DNA of 64,000 bases. Source: Pseudonocardia sp. TRM90224 (lineage in GTDB: Bacteria; Actinomycetota; Actinomycetes; Mycobacteriales; Pseudonocardiaceae). The notes under the pieces are model-generated. The model was not told the DNA's origin, did no database searches, and saw only the letters and a program-made list of their open reading frames with translations. Position 1 is the stretch's first letter, and every line of letters starts with the position of its first letter. The translations under genes and the position numbers were made by a program. Below are positions 55,130 through 63,520 of this stretch, piece after piece. The stretch lies in the NCBI RefSeq assembly GCF_021245725.1, contig NZ_JAJGSX010000028.1, forward strand, positions 1-64,000, read 5' to 3'.

Positions 55130-57495
55130 ACGGGCGCGACATGACCGTCGGGCTGGTTGTCGTCTCGCACAGTCGAGCCCTCGCCGACGCCGCCGTCGCG
55201 CTGGCCAGGGAGATGGCGCCCGGTGAGCTGCCGATCGAGGTCGCGGCGGGCGTCGACGGCGGGTTCGGCACCGACGCCGTCGCGATCGCCGCCGCCATCG
55301 GGGCTGCCGACCGCGGCGCAGGTGTTGTCGTGCTCATGGACCTGGGTAGTGCGGTGCTCTCCGCCGAGCTCGCGCTCGAGCTGCTCGACGACCCCGACCA
55401 GGGCGAACGGGTGGTGCTCTGCCCCGCGCCGCTGGTCGAAGGGCTGGTGGTGGCCGCTGTCGTCGCGGCCGGTGGGGCGGAGCGCGCCGAGGTTGCGGCC
55501 GAGGCCGCCGGCGCAATGGCGGGGAAGCTGTCGCAGCTGGCACCGGCCGCTGCGGCGCCTCCCGCCGAGGCGTCGGTCGCCGGTGTGCAGGCACGCTTCA
55601 CCGTCCACAACACGCACGGATTGCATGCCCGCCCGGCGGCCCGGCTGGTCGCGCTCGTGCGTGAAATCGACGGGCCGAACGTGCAGCTCCGCAACGCCAC
55701 CACCGGTTCGGCGTGGGTCGCGGCCGGCAGCCTCTCGGCCGTCGCGACCCTCGGCGTGCTGCAGGGCCACGAGATCGAGGTGGCGGCGACGGGCCCGGGC
55801 GCCGACGCGGCGGTGGAAGCGGTGGCGGCCCTCGCCGCGCGGAGCTTCGACGAGCCCGGTGGTCGGCCTGGGGGAGGGCAGGAAAGCCACTTTCCTGCCC
55901 CCACAGGGCCTGAAAGTGGCTTTCCTGCCCTCCCCGTGCCGCTGGCCCCGGGGGTTGCGGTGGGGGCTGCGTTCCACCTCCGGCTCGCGGCGCCGCCCGT
56001 CGACGATGTTCCCCTGGGGGAGCCGGCCGCCGAGCGGGCGCGGCTCGCGGCCGCGCGGGATGCCGTGCGGGGCGAAATCCGGGCCGCAGCGGCAGCGGTC
56101 GGGGCGGCCGAGGCGGCGATCTTCGAGGCGCACCTGCTCCTGCTCGACGACCCCGAGCTGCTCGAACCCGCGCTCGCGGCGATCGACGGCGGGACGGCTG
56201 CCGCGCGGGCGTGGGCCGACGCCACCAGCACGACCGCGACCGCCTTCGCCGCGCTGGACGATCCCTACCTCGCGGGTCGGGCCGCGGACGTCCGCGCGGT
56301 CGGCACCCAGGTGCTCACGGCGCTCGCCGGGCCCGCAGCCGCTCCTGCGGTGCCCGCCGGTGCGGTGCTCGTCGCGCCCGACCTCACCCCCGCCCAGGCG
56401 GCCACACTCCCCGCCGTTGCCGGGGTGGTGCTCGGCGCCGGCAGCCCGACGTCGCACGCCGCGATCCTGCTGCGCGCCCGCGGCGTCCCGGCCGTGCTGG
56501 CCGCGCTCGATGTCGACGACGGGATCCTGCTCGCGTTCGACGGCGCCACCGGCGAGCTGGCCGTCGACCCGGCACCGGAGGTGCTCGCCCGCTTCCGCGA
56601 ACGCGCGACCGACCAGCAGGAGCGACGCCACGCCGCGCTCGCCCGCGCCGCGGAAACGGCCGTGACCCGCAACGGCGTGCCCGTGCTGGTCGGTGCGAAC
56701 GTCGGCTCGGCGGCGGACGCGACCGCGGCCGTCGGGGCCGACCTGGTAGGGCTGCTGCGCACCGAGTTCCTCTTCCTCGACCGCCCCGAAGCCCCCGGCG
56801 TCGACGAGCAGGAGGCCGCCTACCGCGCCGTCGCCGAGGCGATGGGCGGGCGGCGGGTCACGCTGCGCACGCTCGACGCGGGCGGCGACAAGCCGCTGCC
56901 GTACCTCGCGCTGCCGGCCGAGGCCAACCCGTTCCTCGGGCTGCGGGGGATCCGCCTGGCGGCCCGGTGGCCGCAGCTGCTCGCCGACCAGCTGCTCGCC
57001 GCCGTCCGGGTCGCGCACGACACGCCGCTCAGCATCATGTTCCCCATGGTCAGCGTGCTCGACGAGCTGCTGGACGCCCGCCGTGCGCTGGAGGAGGCGA
57101 TCGCGGCGGAGGGCCGCGGCACCCCGCCCGAACTGCAGGTGGGGATCATGGTCGAGGTGCCGGCCGCCGCGCTGAAGGCCGAGCAGTTCGTCCCGCACCT
57201 CGACTTCCTCTCGATCGGCACCAACGACCTGACGCAGTACGCGCTCGCCGCCGAGCGCGGCAACGCCGCCGTCGCCGCGCTCGCCGATCCGCTCGACGCC
57301 GGCGTGCTGCGGCTCGTCGACGCCGTCTGCCGTGCAGCGGGCGACCGCGCGCTCGTTGCGGTCTGCGGTGAGGCGGCGGCGGACCCGAGCGCGGCGCAGC
57401 GGTTCGTCCGGCTCGGGGTGCGGGAGCTCAGCGTGGCGCCCGCGCTGGTCGCGGAGACGAAGCAGACCGTGCGCGGGCTCGACCTGCGGGAATGA
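55126..57495 (+). CDS. dhaM: DhaM-HPr-EI fusion: complete PTS phosphorelay in one polypeptide
   Basis: A 789-residue fusion. Residues 1-135: EIIA-Dha (VGLVVVSHSRALADAAV, His15). About 150-240: HPr (NTHGLHARPAARL, His167). About 275-789: full Enzyme I with phospho-His444 (GAGSPTSHAAILLRARG), PEP-site segments GLLRTEFLFLDR, FLGLRGIRLAAR, GIMVEVPAAALKAE, FLSIGTNDLTQYALA, and the active Cys747 (VCGEAAAD). E. coli DhaM has only a truncated EI; here the whole path from PEP to DhaL is encoded. Residues 249-270, between HPr and EI, are encoded by a Family 1 palindrome. GTG 55126 overlaps the MFS stop; ATG 55141 is the alternative start. Confidence 0.94.
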   Translation: MNGRDMTVGLVVVSHSRALADAAVALAREMAPGELPIEVAAGVDGGFGTDAVAIAAAIGAADRGAGVVVLMDLGSAVLSAELALELLDDPDQGERVVLCPAPLVEGLVVAAVVAAGGAERAEVAAEAAGAMAGKLSQLAPAAAAPPAEASVAGVQARFTVHNTHGLHARPAARLVALVREIDGPNVQLRNATTGSAWVAAGSLSAVATLGVLQGHEIEVAATGPGADAAVEAVAALAARSFDEPGGRPGGGQESHFPAPTGPESGFPALPVPLAPGVAVGAAFHLRLAAPPVDDVPLGEPAAERARLAAARDAVRGEIRAAAAAVGAAEAAIFEAHLLLLDDPELLEPALAAIDGGTAAARAWADATSTTATAFAALDDPYLAGRAADVRAVGTQVLTALAGPAAAPAVPAGAVLVAPDLTPAQAATLPAVAGVVLGAGSPTSHAAILLRARGVPAVLAALDVDDGILLAFDGATGELAVDPAPEVLARFRERATDQQERRHAALARAAETAVTRNGVPVLVGANVGSAADATAAVGADLVGLLRTEFLFLDRPEAPGVDEQEAAYRAVAEAMGGRRVTLRTLDAGGDKPLPYLALPAEANPFLGLRGIRLAARWPQLLADQLLAAVRVAHDTPLSIMFPMVSVLDELLDARRALEEAIAAEGRGTPPELQVGIMVEVPAAALKAEQFVPHLDFLSIGTNDLTQYALAAERGNAAVAALADPLDAGVLRLVDAVCRAAGDRALVAVCGEAAADPSAAQRFVRLGVRELSVAPALVAETKQTVRGLDLRE
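55871..55935. repeat. Family 1 palindromic element, copy 6, inside a coding sequence
   Basis: Perfect 24-bp arms at 55871-55894 and 55912-55935 (GGGGAGGGCAGGAAAGCC at the outer end). The element is read in frame as a Gly/Pro/Ser/Phe-rich stretch containing QESHFPAP and ESGFPALP. It forms the linker between the HPr and EI domains. It is 61/62 identical to copy 5 in the gap near 47.3 kb. Confidence 0.95.
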
Positions 57496-57516
57496 GCTCC
57501 AGACAATAGGCGCAGG

Positions 57517-58380
57517 TCAAGCGAATGCGGCCTCGAGCTGGGCCATGCACGCCGGCTCGCCTGCGGAGGCGAGCACGACGAGCTGTCCCGGGACGCTCAG
57601 CGCCGGCTGCAGCGGCCGCACAGCCGCGACGTCGAGCACTGCGGCAGGAACACTGCCGTAGACCGCGGTCCACTCCGGCGCGCCGCTGCCGATCTCGACG
57701 ACGGCGTCCTCGATCGACGTGATCGGGCGGCCCAGCTCCGGCGTGAAGCCGGCATCGCGGCACGCGGTGAGCACGGTGTCGTGCAGAGCGGGTTCGGCGC
57801 GGCGCGGCGGGAGCCGCAAGCGCAGCTCGGCGAGCTCGGCGATGGGCACGGCCGCCGCAGCACTCCGGTCGGGTGGCACGACGGCGACGAGCGGTTCCCG
57901 CCACAGCTCGGTGGCCCGCAGCCCGGCCCGTGGGCTCGCGCCGCGGACGAGCGCGGCGTCGAGCGCACCGGAGCGCACGGCCGTCAGGTGCTGTGCTGTC
58001 GTGCCGTCGACGAGCACCAGCCCGAGGTCCGGCGTGGTGGAGCGCAACGCGCCGATCGCCCGGTGCACGCGCTCGCCCATGCCGGGACCGGTGCCGAGCC
58101 GCAGGGTCGCGGCCCGTCCGGCGGCCAGGTCGGCGGCGACGACCGTGACGCGGTCGGCCGCGGCGAGCACCCGCCGCGCCTCGGTGAGGAGGCGGCTGCC
58201 GTCGCCGGTGAGCGTCACGCGGCGCGGGGTGCGGTGCAGCAGCCGCACGCCCAGCTCGCGTTCCAACCGTCCGATCTGCTGGCTGACGGCGGGCTGGACG
58301 ATGTCGAGCCGCTGCGCGGCACGGCCGAAGTGCAGCTCCTCCGCGACTGCGACGAAGTAGCGCAGCTGGCGCAGCTCCAC
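57517..58380 (-). CDS. LysR-family transcriptional regulator
   Basis: A 287-residue LTTR. The HTH reads LRQLRYFVAVAEELHFGRAAQRLDIVQPAVSQQIGRLERELGVRLLHRTPRRVTLT (residues 3-58), followed by the periplasmic-binding-like effector domain. The specificity is unknown. GTG start. It is divergent from the LLM oxidoreductase, the likely target. The 83-bp gap contains the perfect 12-bp palindrome CGCTGCGCAGCG at 58407-58418, a possible binding site. Its stop lies 21 bases from the end of the convergent dhaM fusion, with no repeat element between them. Confidence 0.93.
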   Translation of the reverse strand: MELRQLRYFVAVAEELHFGRAAQRLDIVQPAVSQQIGRLERELGVRLLHRTPRRVTLTGDGSRLLTEARRVLAAADRVTVVAADLAAGRAATLRLGTGPGMGERVHRAIGALRSTTPDLGLVLVDGTTAQHLTAVRSGALDAALVRGASPRAGLRATELWREPLVAVVPPDRSAAAAVPIAELAELRLRLPPRRAEPALHDTVLTACRDAGFTPELGRPITSIEDAVVEIGSGAPEWTAVYGSVPAAVLDVAAVRPLQPALSVPGQLVVLASAGEPACMAQLEAAFA

Positions 58381-58463
58381 GGCCTGCTCCGATCACGATT
58401 CGTTATCGCTGCGCAGCGTAGTCGCTCATTGCTGACGCCGGCCCGGCGTCGTTGGCTGGGGAC

Positions 58464-59339
58464 ATGGAGATCGGATTGTGGGTCGACGAGAACCGGCCCT
58501 TGCCGGAGGTGCTCGCCGCCGTCGACGCCGTGGCGAGCAGCGGGGTGTCGAGGTTGTGGATCGCGCAGCGGTTCGGGTGGGACGCGCTGACGGTGCTCGC
58601 GGCCGTGGGCGGCCGGGCGCCGGGCGTCCAGCTGGGGACGTCGGTGGCGATGCTCTTCCCGAAGCACCCGATCACGCTCGCGCAGGAGGCGCTGACGGTG
58701 TCCGCAGCCACTGGGGGGCGCTTCACCCTCGGTATCGGGCCTGGTCATCGGCACGACATGGAGGGTGTCTACGGCTACCCGTGGGAGCGGCCCGCTGATC
58801 GCGTCCGGGAGCGCCTGCAGGTGCTCATGCCCTTGCTGCGCGGGGCGGGGGGCTCGGCGGTCGCGCAGCTCAGCACCCCGCAGGCGCCGCCGCCGCCCGT
58901 GCTGCTCTCGGCGCTGGGGCCGGTGATGCTGCGGATCGCGGGGGAGCTGGCCGACGGCACGATCACGGCGTGGGCCGGTCCGCGGGCCCTCGACGAGTAC
59001 ATCGTGCCGCGGCTGACCGCCGCCGCGGCCGGCCGGCCCACGCCGCAGGTGGTCGCCGGGATGTGCGTGTGCGTCACCGGCGATGCCGAGGGTGCGCGGC
59101 AGCGGCTGACCAGGCTGTTCGGCCGGGCGTCGGAACTGCCGAGCTACCGCGCGGTGCTCGACCGCAGTGGCTACGCCACCGCCGCCGACGCCGCGGTCGT
59201 CGGCGACGAGGAGACGGTGGCGCGCGAGCTGCGCCGCTACGTCGACGCGGGCGCGACGGAGGTGCAGGTCGCGATGGTCGGCTCGGCAGAGGAGAACGTC
59301 CGCACGCTCGTGCTGCTGGGCGACCTATCAGGGCGCTGA
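58464..59339 (+). CDS. LLM-class flavin/F420-dependent oxidoreductase
   Basis: A 291-residue luciferase-like TIM barrel. Features: VDENRPLPEVLAAVDAVASSGVSRLWIAQRFGWDALTVLAAVGGRAPGVQLGTSVAMLFPKHPITLAQEALTVSAATGGRFTLGIGPGHRHDMEGVYGY gives the usual cofactor strand, GTSV and LGIGPGH motifs, and LADGTITAWAGPRALDEYIVPRL is typical of F420-dependent MSMEG-like members. Substrate is unknown. ATG 58464 is preferred over an in-frame TTG 12 bases earlier. Its last 12 bases overlap the end of the convergent amidohydrolase gene. Probably controlled by the divergent LysR. Confidence 0.92.
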   Translation: MEIGLWVDENRPLPEVLAAVDAVASSGVSRLWIAQRFGWDALTVLAAVGGRAPGVQLGTSVAMLFPKHPITLAQEALTVSAATGGRFTLGIGPGHRHDMEGVYGYPWERPADRVRERLQVLMPLLRGAGGSAVAQLSTPQAPPPPVLLSALGPVMLRIAGELADGTITAWAGPRALDEYIVPRLTAAAAGRPTPQVVAGMCVCVTGDAEGARQRLTRLFGRASELPSYRAVLDRSGYATAADAAVVGDEETVARELRRYVDAGATEVQVAMVGSAEENVRTLVLLGDLSGR

Positions 59340-60593
59340 GAAGCGGGTGGCCGCTTCCCGTCCCGCGTCCAGCACATCTTTCAGGCCGCTGTGTACGAGC
59401 TTCCCGTCGCGCTTGGCGAACTCGCCGGCCACCAGCACCGTGTCGACGACACCCGGGTGCGCGTTGACGACGATCCCGACCGGGTCGTGCCCGCCGACGG
59501 TGCTGACCGTGTCGGTGCGCAGCAGCACGATGTCGGCCTGCTTGCCGACGCGCAGCGAGCCGATCCGGTCGGCCATCCCGAGCGCCGCGGCGCCGCCCAT
59601 CGTCGCGGCGTGCAGGATGTCGGCGGCCGGCACACGGCCCTCGCCGCTCGCGTCGGTTGACATCAGCGCCGCCCGCATCACGGAGAACATGTCGCCGGGG
59701 GTGGACGTGACGACGTCCACGCCGAGCGCGGCGGGCACCCCGAGCCGGCGGACGCGTCCGAGCGTCGGACCGCCGACGTCCATGCGCGCCTCGATCGCGG
59801 GCGTGATCGACAGGGCGCCACCGGTGTCGGCGATCATCGTGAGCTCGTCGTCGGGCAGCGAGTTGCCGTGCACGTAGACGGTGCCCGGCCGCGCGAGCCC
59901 TTCGGCGTGCAGCGCGGCGATCGGGGTGGACGACTCCGGGCCGGCGCCGACGTGGACGGCGATCCGCAGGCCGAGCTCCTCGGCGAGCGCCCAGTCCTCC
60001 TTCACGGCCGGCATCGGGTGGTACGACGGGCCCATCGCCGCCAGCATCATCGTGACCAGCGCGTCGTCGGAGGGCAGGAGCTGCTCGCGCACCCGCCGGG
60101 CGTCGTCGTGGCGCCAGGGTTCGTCGGTGGCGAAGACGGGACGCCCGTACGCGACGGCGGCGCGCACGCCCGCGGCGGTGAGCCCGCCGATCACGGCATC
60201 CGCGTGGGCGGGGGAGTGCATGATGTGGGCGTAGTCCTGCAGGGTCGTGATGCCGGCGTCGAGGCACTCCAGCCCGGTCAGCTCAGCGGCCACGGCGAGG
60301 TCGGCGGCGCCGACCTGGTTCGCGAACCGGCCGTTGACCAGCTCCATGTAGCCCATGATGTCGACGTCCATCGCCACCGCCCGCAGGATCGACTGCCAGC
60401 CGTGGCGGTGCGTGTCGACGAATCCCGGCAGCACGATCCGGTCGGTCGCGTCGAGCACCTCGGCGCCGGTCGCATCCAGGTCGGGGCCGACGGCCACGAT
60501 CCGGCCGTCCTCGATCAGCACGTCGGTGTTGCGGTGCACGGTCGGGTGCGGCTCGGTGTTGATGACACACCCGTGTCTGATCAGCAGCTTCAC
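59328..60593 (-). CDS. AtzA/TrzA/SsnA-like metal-dependent amidohydrolase
   Basis: A 421-residue amidohydrolase with the composite beta-sandwich and barrel: N-terminal IRHGCVINTEPHPTVHRNTDVLIEDGRIVAVGPDL, metal motif VLPGFVDTHRHGWQSILR (HxH), VHVGAGPESSTPIAALHAEGL, YVHGNSLPDDELTMIADTGGALSITPAIEARM, and catalytic Asp in GVPAALGVDVVTSTPGDMFSVMRAAL. The C-terminus carries the returned sandwich GSLRVGKQADIVLLR. These hydrolyse C-N or C-Cl bonds of heterocycles such as triazines, guanine or methylthioadenosine. A divergent MarR gene with a palindromic site probably regulates it. Confidence 0.92.
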   Translation of the reverse strand: MKLLIRHGCVINTEPHPTVHRNTDVLIEDGRIVAVGPDLDATGAEVLDATDRIVLPGFVDTHRHGWQSILRAVAMDVDIMGYMELVNGRFANQVGAADLAVAAELTGLECLDAGITTLQDYAHIMHSPAHADAVIGGLTAAGVRAAVAYGRPVFATDEPWRHDDARRVREQLLPSDDALVTMMLAAMGPSYHPMPAVKEDWALAEELGLRIAVHVGAGPESSTPIAALHAEGLARPGTVYVHGNSLPDDELTMIADTGGALSITPAIEARMDVGGPTLGRVRRLGVPAALGVDVVTSTPGDMFSVMRAALMSTDASGEGRVPAADILHAATMGGAAALGMADRIGSLRVGKQADIVLLRTDTVSTVGGHDPVGIVVNAHPGVVDTVLVAGEFAKRDGKLVHSGLKDVLDAGREAATRFSAP

Positions 60594-60613
60594 GATGACT
60601 CGCTTTCCAGGTT

Positions 60614-60627
60614 GCTTTTCAGAAAGC
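60614..60627. promoter_or_regulatory. Putative MarR operator
   Basis: GCTTTTCAGAAAGC has 5-bp inverted arms around a 4-base centre. It is located 21 bases before the amidohydrolase start and 28 bases before the MarR start, in the only AT-rich stretch of the gap. Confidence 0.55.
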
Positions 60628-60654
60628 TATCACGACAGTGACTATCCTCGCACC

Positions 60655-61155
60655 ATGAAGATCCGCACCGACCCCGTCGACGCCATCATCGCGGCGTGGA
60701 CCGCCGAGCTGCCCGACGTGCTCGGCCCGGAATCGGAGCTGGTCAAGCGGGTGCTGCTGCTCTCGGGAGCGTTCGGGAACGCAACGGCGGCCCAGCTGCC
60801 GCGCCTCGGCCTCACGAGCGCCGAGCTCGACGTCCTCATCGCGCTGCGCCGCTGCGGGGCGCCGTACGCGCTCAAGGCGAACGAGCTCAGCAGATCGCTC
60901 CTGCTCTCCTCGGGGGGCACGAGCAACGTCGTCAACCGGCTCGTCGCGCGCAAGCTCGCCGAACGCCGCCCCGATCCCGACGACGGCCGCGGCACCCGGG
61001 TCGCGCTCACACCGGAGGGCGTCGAGCTGGCGGAACGGGCCGTGCGCGCGACCACACGCGCGCACTCCGAGGTGCTGCGGGGCGTGCCGCCGGAAGCGCT
61101 CACGGCGGCAGCGGATGCCCTACGAGCGGTCTTCGCAGCCCTCCCGGAGCGCTAG
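60655..61155 (+). CDS. MarR-family transcriptional regulator
   Basis: A 166-residue winged-helix regulator. The HTH/wing reads LGLTSAELDVLIALRRCGAPYALKANELSRSLLLSSGGTSNVVNRLVARKLAERRPDPDDGRGTRVALTPEGVELAERA, with the D-x-R-x-x-x-V wing signature. It is divergent from the AtzA-like amidohydrolase across a small palindrome and probably represses it. The ATG at 60655 is the first in-frame start before the conserved protein; longer frames are shadows. A Family 1 element follows the stop by 22 bases. Confidence 0.93.
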   Translation: MKIRTDPVDAIIAAWTAELPDVLGPESELVKRVLLLSGAFGNATAAQLPRLGLTSAELDVLIALRRCGAPYALKANELSRSLLLSSGGTSNVVNRLVARKLAERRPDPDDGRGTRVALTPEGVELAERAVRATTRAHSEVLRGVPPEALTAAADALRAVFAALPER

Positions 61156-61176
61156 CCGTCGGGTGCCGCCGTCGGC

Positions 61177-61238
61177 GGGGAGGGCAGGAAAGCCACTTTC
61201 CTGCCCTGTGAGGGCCGGAAAGTGGCTTTCCTGCCCTC
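61177..61238. repeat. Family 1 palindromic element, copy 7
   Basis: Perfect 21-bp arms at 61180-61200 and 61218-61238, with the same GAGGGCAGGAAAG outer sequence as copies 1, 5 and 6. It also keeps the following GCGTGGCGGGACGCC companion at 61239-61253. It is nearly the same as copy 1 over its whole length. It lies between the convergent MarR and flavin reductase genes. Confidence 0.93.
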
Positions 61239-61276
61239 GCGTGGCGGGACGCCCGCCTCCCCGAGGGTGGTGCGGG

Positions 61277-61792
61277 TCAGTGCGGCTCGTCGCTCTCGGC
61301 CGTCACGCCGTACTGGCCGCGGTAGTACAGCAGCGGCGCGCGGCTCGGGTCGGCGCCGAGGTCGAGCACCTCGCCGACGGCGATCGTGTGGTCGCCGCCG
61401 TCGTGCTCACCCCACAGCCGGCAGTCGATCCACGCGCTCACGCCCTCCAGCACCGGCGCCCCCGACGGCGCGGGGCGCCAGTTGACGCCGGCGAACTTGT
61501 CGAGGTGGCCCGGCCGGGCGAAGCCGACGCTGACGTGCTCGTGGTCGGCCGCGAGCACGTTCACGCAGAACGCGCCGACCTTGCGGATCCGCGGCCACGT
61601 CGTGGACGAGCGCGCCGGGGCGAAGCTGATCAGCGGGGGGTCGAGCGAGAGCGACGCGAAGCTCTGGCACGTGAAGCCGAGCGGGCCGCCGTCGCCGCTC
61701 GCGGTGATCACCACGATGCCCGAGACGAAATGCCCGAGCACCTCGCGCATGACGGCGGGGGACACCGGGCCAGGAGGCGCGCTTCCCGTCAT
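61277..61792 (-). CDS. Flavin reductase-like FMN-binding protein
   Basis: A 171-residue flavin reductase domain protein (HpaC/HsaB type). Evidence: MREVLGHFVSGIVVITASGDGGPLGFTCQSFASLSLDPPLISFAPARSSTTWPRIRKVGAFCVNVLAADHEHVSVGFA, with the GxTxxSFxSxSLxPP FMN-binding motif, and HTIAVGEVLDL near the C-terminus with the conserved histidine. It supplies reduced flavin to a partner monooxygenase; no such partner is adjacent, unless the LLM protein at 58.5 kb uses FMN. It is divergent from the aldehyde dehydrogenase. Confidence 0.94.
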   Translation of the reverse strand: MTGSAPPGPVSPAVMREVLGHFVSGIVVITASGDGGPLGFTCQSFASLSLDPPLISFAPARSSTTWPRIRKVGAFCVNVLAADHEHVSVGFARPGHLDKFAGVNWRPAPSGAPVLEGVSAWIDCRLWGEHDGGDHTIAVGEVLDLGADPSRAPLLYYRGQYGVTAESDEPH

Positions 61793-61912
61793 GCGTCGAC
61801 CCTATGCACCACCACGGTCCCCCACCATTCCGGGCGGCCGCCGCGCGCATGGCGCTCGCCCACAGGCGCGGACGTAGCGTGCGGCGTACGTCGGACGTCA
61901 GGGAGGACGGCC

Positions 61913-63388
61913 ATGGCGGACCTCGAACGCTTCTCGATGCTGATCGGCGGCAAGCCGGTCGACGCGCTGTCCGGGCGGACCTTCGAGTCGGAGAACCCCT
62001 ACACAGGACGTCCGTGGGCGGTTGTCCCCGACGGTGGCCCCGAGGATGTCGACGCCGCCGTGGCGGCCGCGCGCGCCGCGCTGGAGGGGGAGTGGGGTGC
62101 GCTCACCGGGTTCGCGCGGGCGGCGCTCCTGCGCAGGCTCGGCGACCTGATCGGCGAGAACGCCGAGCGGCTCGCCCGGATGGAGGTGCGCGACTCCGGG
62201 AAGCTCTACCGGGAGATGATCGGCCAGCTGACCGGCCTCGGCGGCTGGTACCACTACTACGCGGGCCTCGCGGACAAGATCGAAGGCCGGCAGATCCCGA
62301 CGCCGAACCCCGCTTACCTCGTCTACACGCGGCGCGAGCCGGTCGGCGTCGTCGCGGCCATCACGCCGTGGAACTCGCCGCTGTTGTTGATGACGTGGAA
62401 GCTGGCGCCGGCCCTCGCCGCGGGCTGCACGGTGGTCGTCAAGCCGTCCGAGCACTCCCCGGCGTCGACGCTGGCGTTCGCGGAACTGATCGAACGGGCA
62501 GGGTTTCCTGCCGGCGTCGTGAACGTCGTCACAGGGCTGTCCAGGGAGACGGGCGCCGCGCTCGCGGGGCACCCCGGCGTCGACAAGGTCGCGTTCACCG
62601 GCTCCACCGCAACGGGGCGGGCCGTGGCGAAGGCGGCTGCCGAGAACATCAACAAGGTGACGCTCGAGCTGGGCGGCAAGTCGCCGCAGATCGTGTTCCC
62701 CGACGCCGACCTGCCCGCCGCGGCCAACGGCATCGTCGCGGGTGTCTTTGCGGCCACCGGGCAGACCTGCATGGCCGGCTCCCGGCTGATCGTCCACGCC
62801 GACGTGCACGACGAGCTGGTCGCGCTGGTGAGCGAGCGGGCCGCCCGGATCACGCTCGGCGACCCGGAGGACGCGGCGACGGAGATGGGGCCGGTGGCGA
62901 ACCGGCCGCAGTACGAGAAGGTGCTCGGCTACCTGTCCACCGCGCGCGAGGAGGGCGCGCAGGTGGCCACCGGCGGCGGCGCCGACGAGGGCCTCGGCGG
63001 CTACTTCGTGCGCCCGACCGTGCTCACCGGCGTGGACGTCGACGCGACGGTCGTGCGCGAGGAGGTCTTCGGGCCGGTGCTCGCCGCGCTGACCTTCACC
63101 AGCGAGGACGAGGCGCTGAAGATCGCCAACGACACGCCGTACGGACTTGCGGGCGCCGTCTGGACGAAGGACGTGCACCGCGCCCACCGGGTGGCGGCGA
63201 AGCTGCGCACCGGCACGGTCTGGATCAACGCCTACCGCGTGGTCGGGCCCAGCGTGCCGTTCGGCGGCGTCGGCGCGAGCGGCAGCGGGCGCGAGAACGG
63301 CATGGACGCGATCGGCGAGTACTTGGAGAACAAGTCGGTCTGGGTGGAGCTGACCGGCGGCACGAGGGACCCGTTCACGTTGGGGTGA
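61913..63388 (+). CDS. Aldehyde dehydrogenase (NAD(P)-dependent)
   Basis: A 491-residue ALDH. Motifs are ITPWNSPLLLMTWKLAPALAAGCTVVVKPSEHSPAS (cofactor and Lys), AFTGSTATGRAVAKAAAENINKVTLELGGKSPQIVF with general base Glu252, and the nucleophile Cys286 in ATGQTCMAGSRLIV. EEVFGPVLAALTF completes the pattern. Closest in style to the betaine/hydroxymuconic-semialdehyde group, but the substrate is unknown. GGGAGGA lies 4-10 bases before ATG 61913. It is followed by two hairpins before the convergent sigB. Confidence 0.95.
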   Translation: MADLERFSMLIGGKPVDALSGRTFESENPYTGRPWAVVPDGGPEDVDAAVAAARAALEGEWGALTGFARAALLRRLGDLIGENAERLARMEVRDSGKLYREMIGQLTGLGGWYHYYAGLADKIEGRQIPTPNPAYLVYTRREPVGVVAAITPWNSPLLLMTWKLAPALAAGCTVVVKPSEHSPASTLAFAELIERAGFPAGVVNVVTGLSRETGAALAGHPGVDKVAFTGSTATGRAVAKAAAENINKVTLELGGKSPQIVFPDADLPAAANGIVAGVFAATGQTCMAGSRLIVHADVHDELVALVSERAARITLGDPEDAATEMGPVANRPQYEKVLGYLSTAREEGAQVATGGGADEGLGGYFVRPTVLTGVDVDATVVREEVFGPVLAALTFTSEDEALKIANDTPYGLAGAVWTKDVHRAHRVAAKLRTGTVWINAYRVVGPSVPFGGVGASGSGRENGMDAIGEYLENKSVWVELTGGTRDPFTLG

Positions 63389-63397
63389 AAACACCGC

Positions 63398-63417
63398 GAA
63401 CCCGGCCGGTCGGGTTC
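63398..63417 (+). terminator. Hairpin after aldehyde dehydrogenase
   Basis: GAACCCG at 63398-63404 pairs with CGGGTTC at 63411-63417 around a 6-base loop, 9 bases after the stop codon. A short GC-rich stem of terminator type. Confidence 0.65.
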
Positions 63418-63451
63418 CGTCGCCCTAGCGGCAACCGGTAGACAAGGCGAC

Positions 63452-63499
63452 GACCGGCGCCGTCCGTGCTCACGGGGAGCCCAACGAACGGCGCCGGTC
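63452..63499. terminator. Bidirectional hairpin between aldehyde dehydrogenase and sigB
   Basis: Perfect 12-bp arms GACCGGCGCCGT (63452-63463) and ACGGCGCCGGTC (63488-63499), extended inward by CGT/ACG with a single unpaired base on each side. It ends 21 bases before the sigB stop codon and probably terminates sigB transcription. Confidence 0.8.
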
Positions 63500-63520
63500 A
63501 GGCCAGCGTTGTCGATTTCC

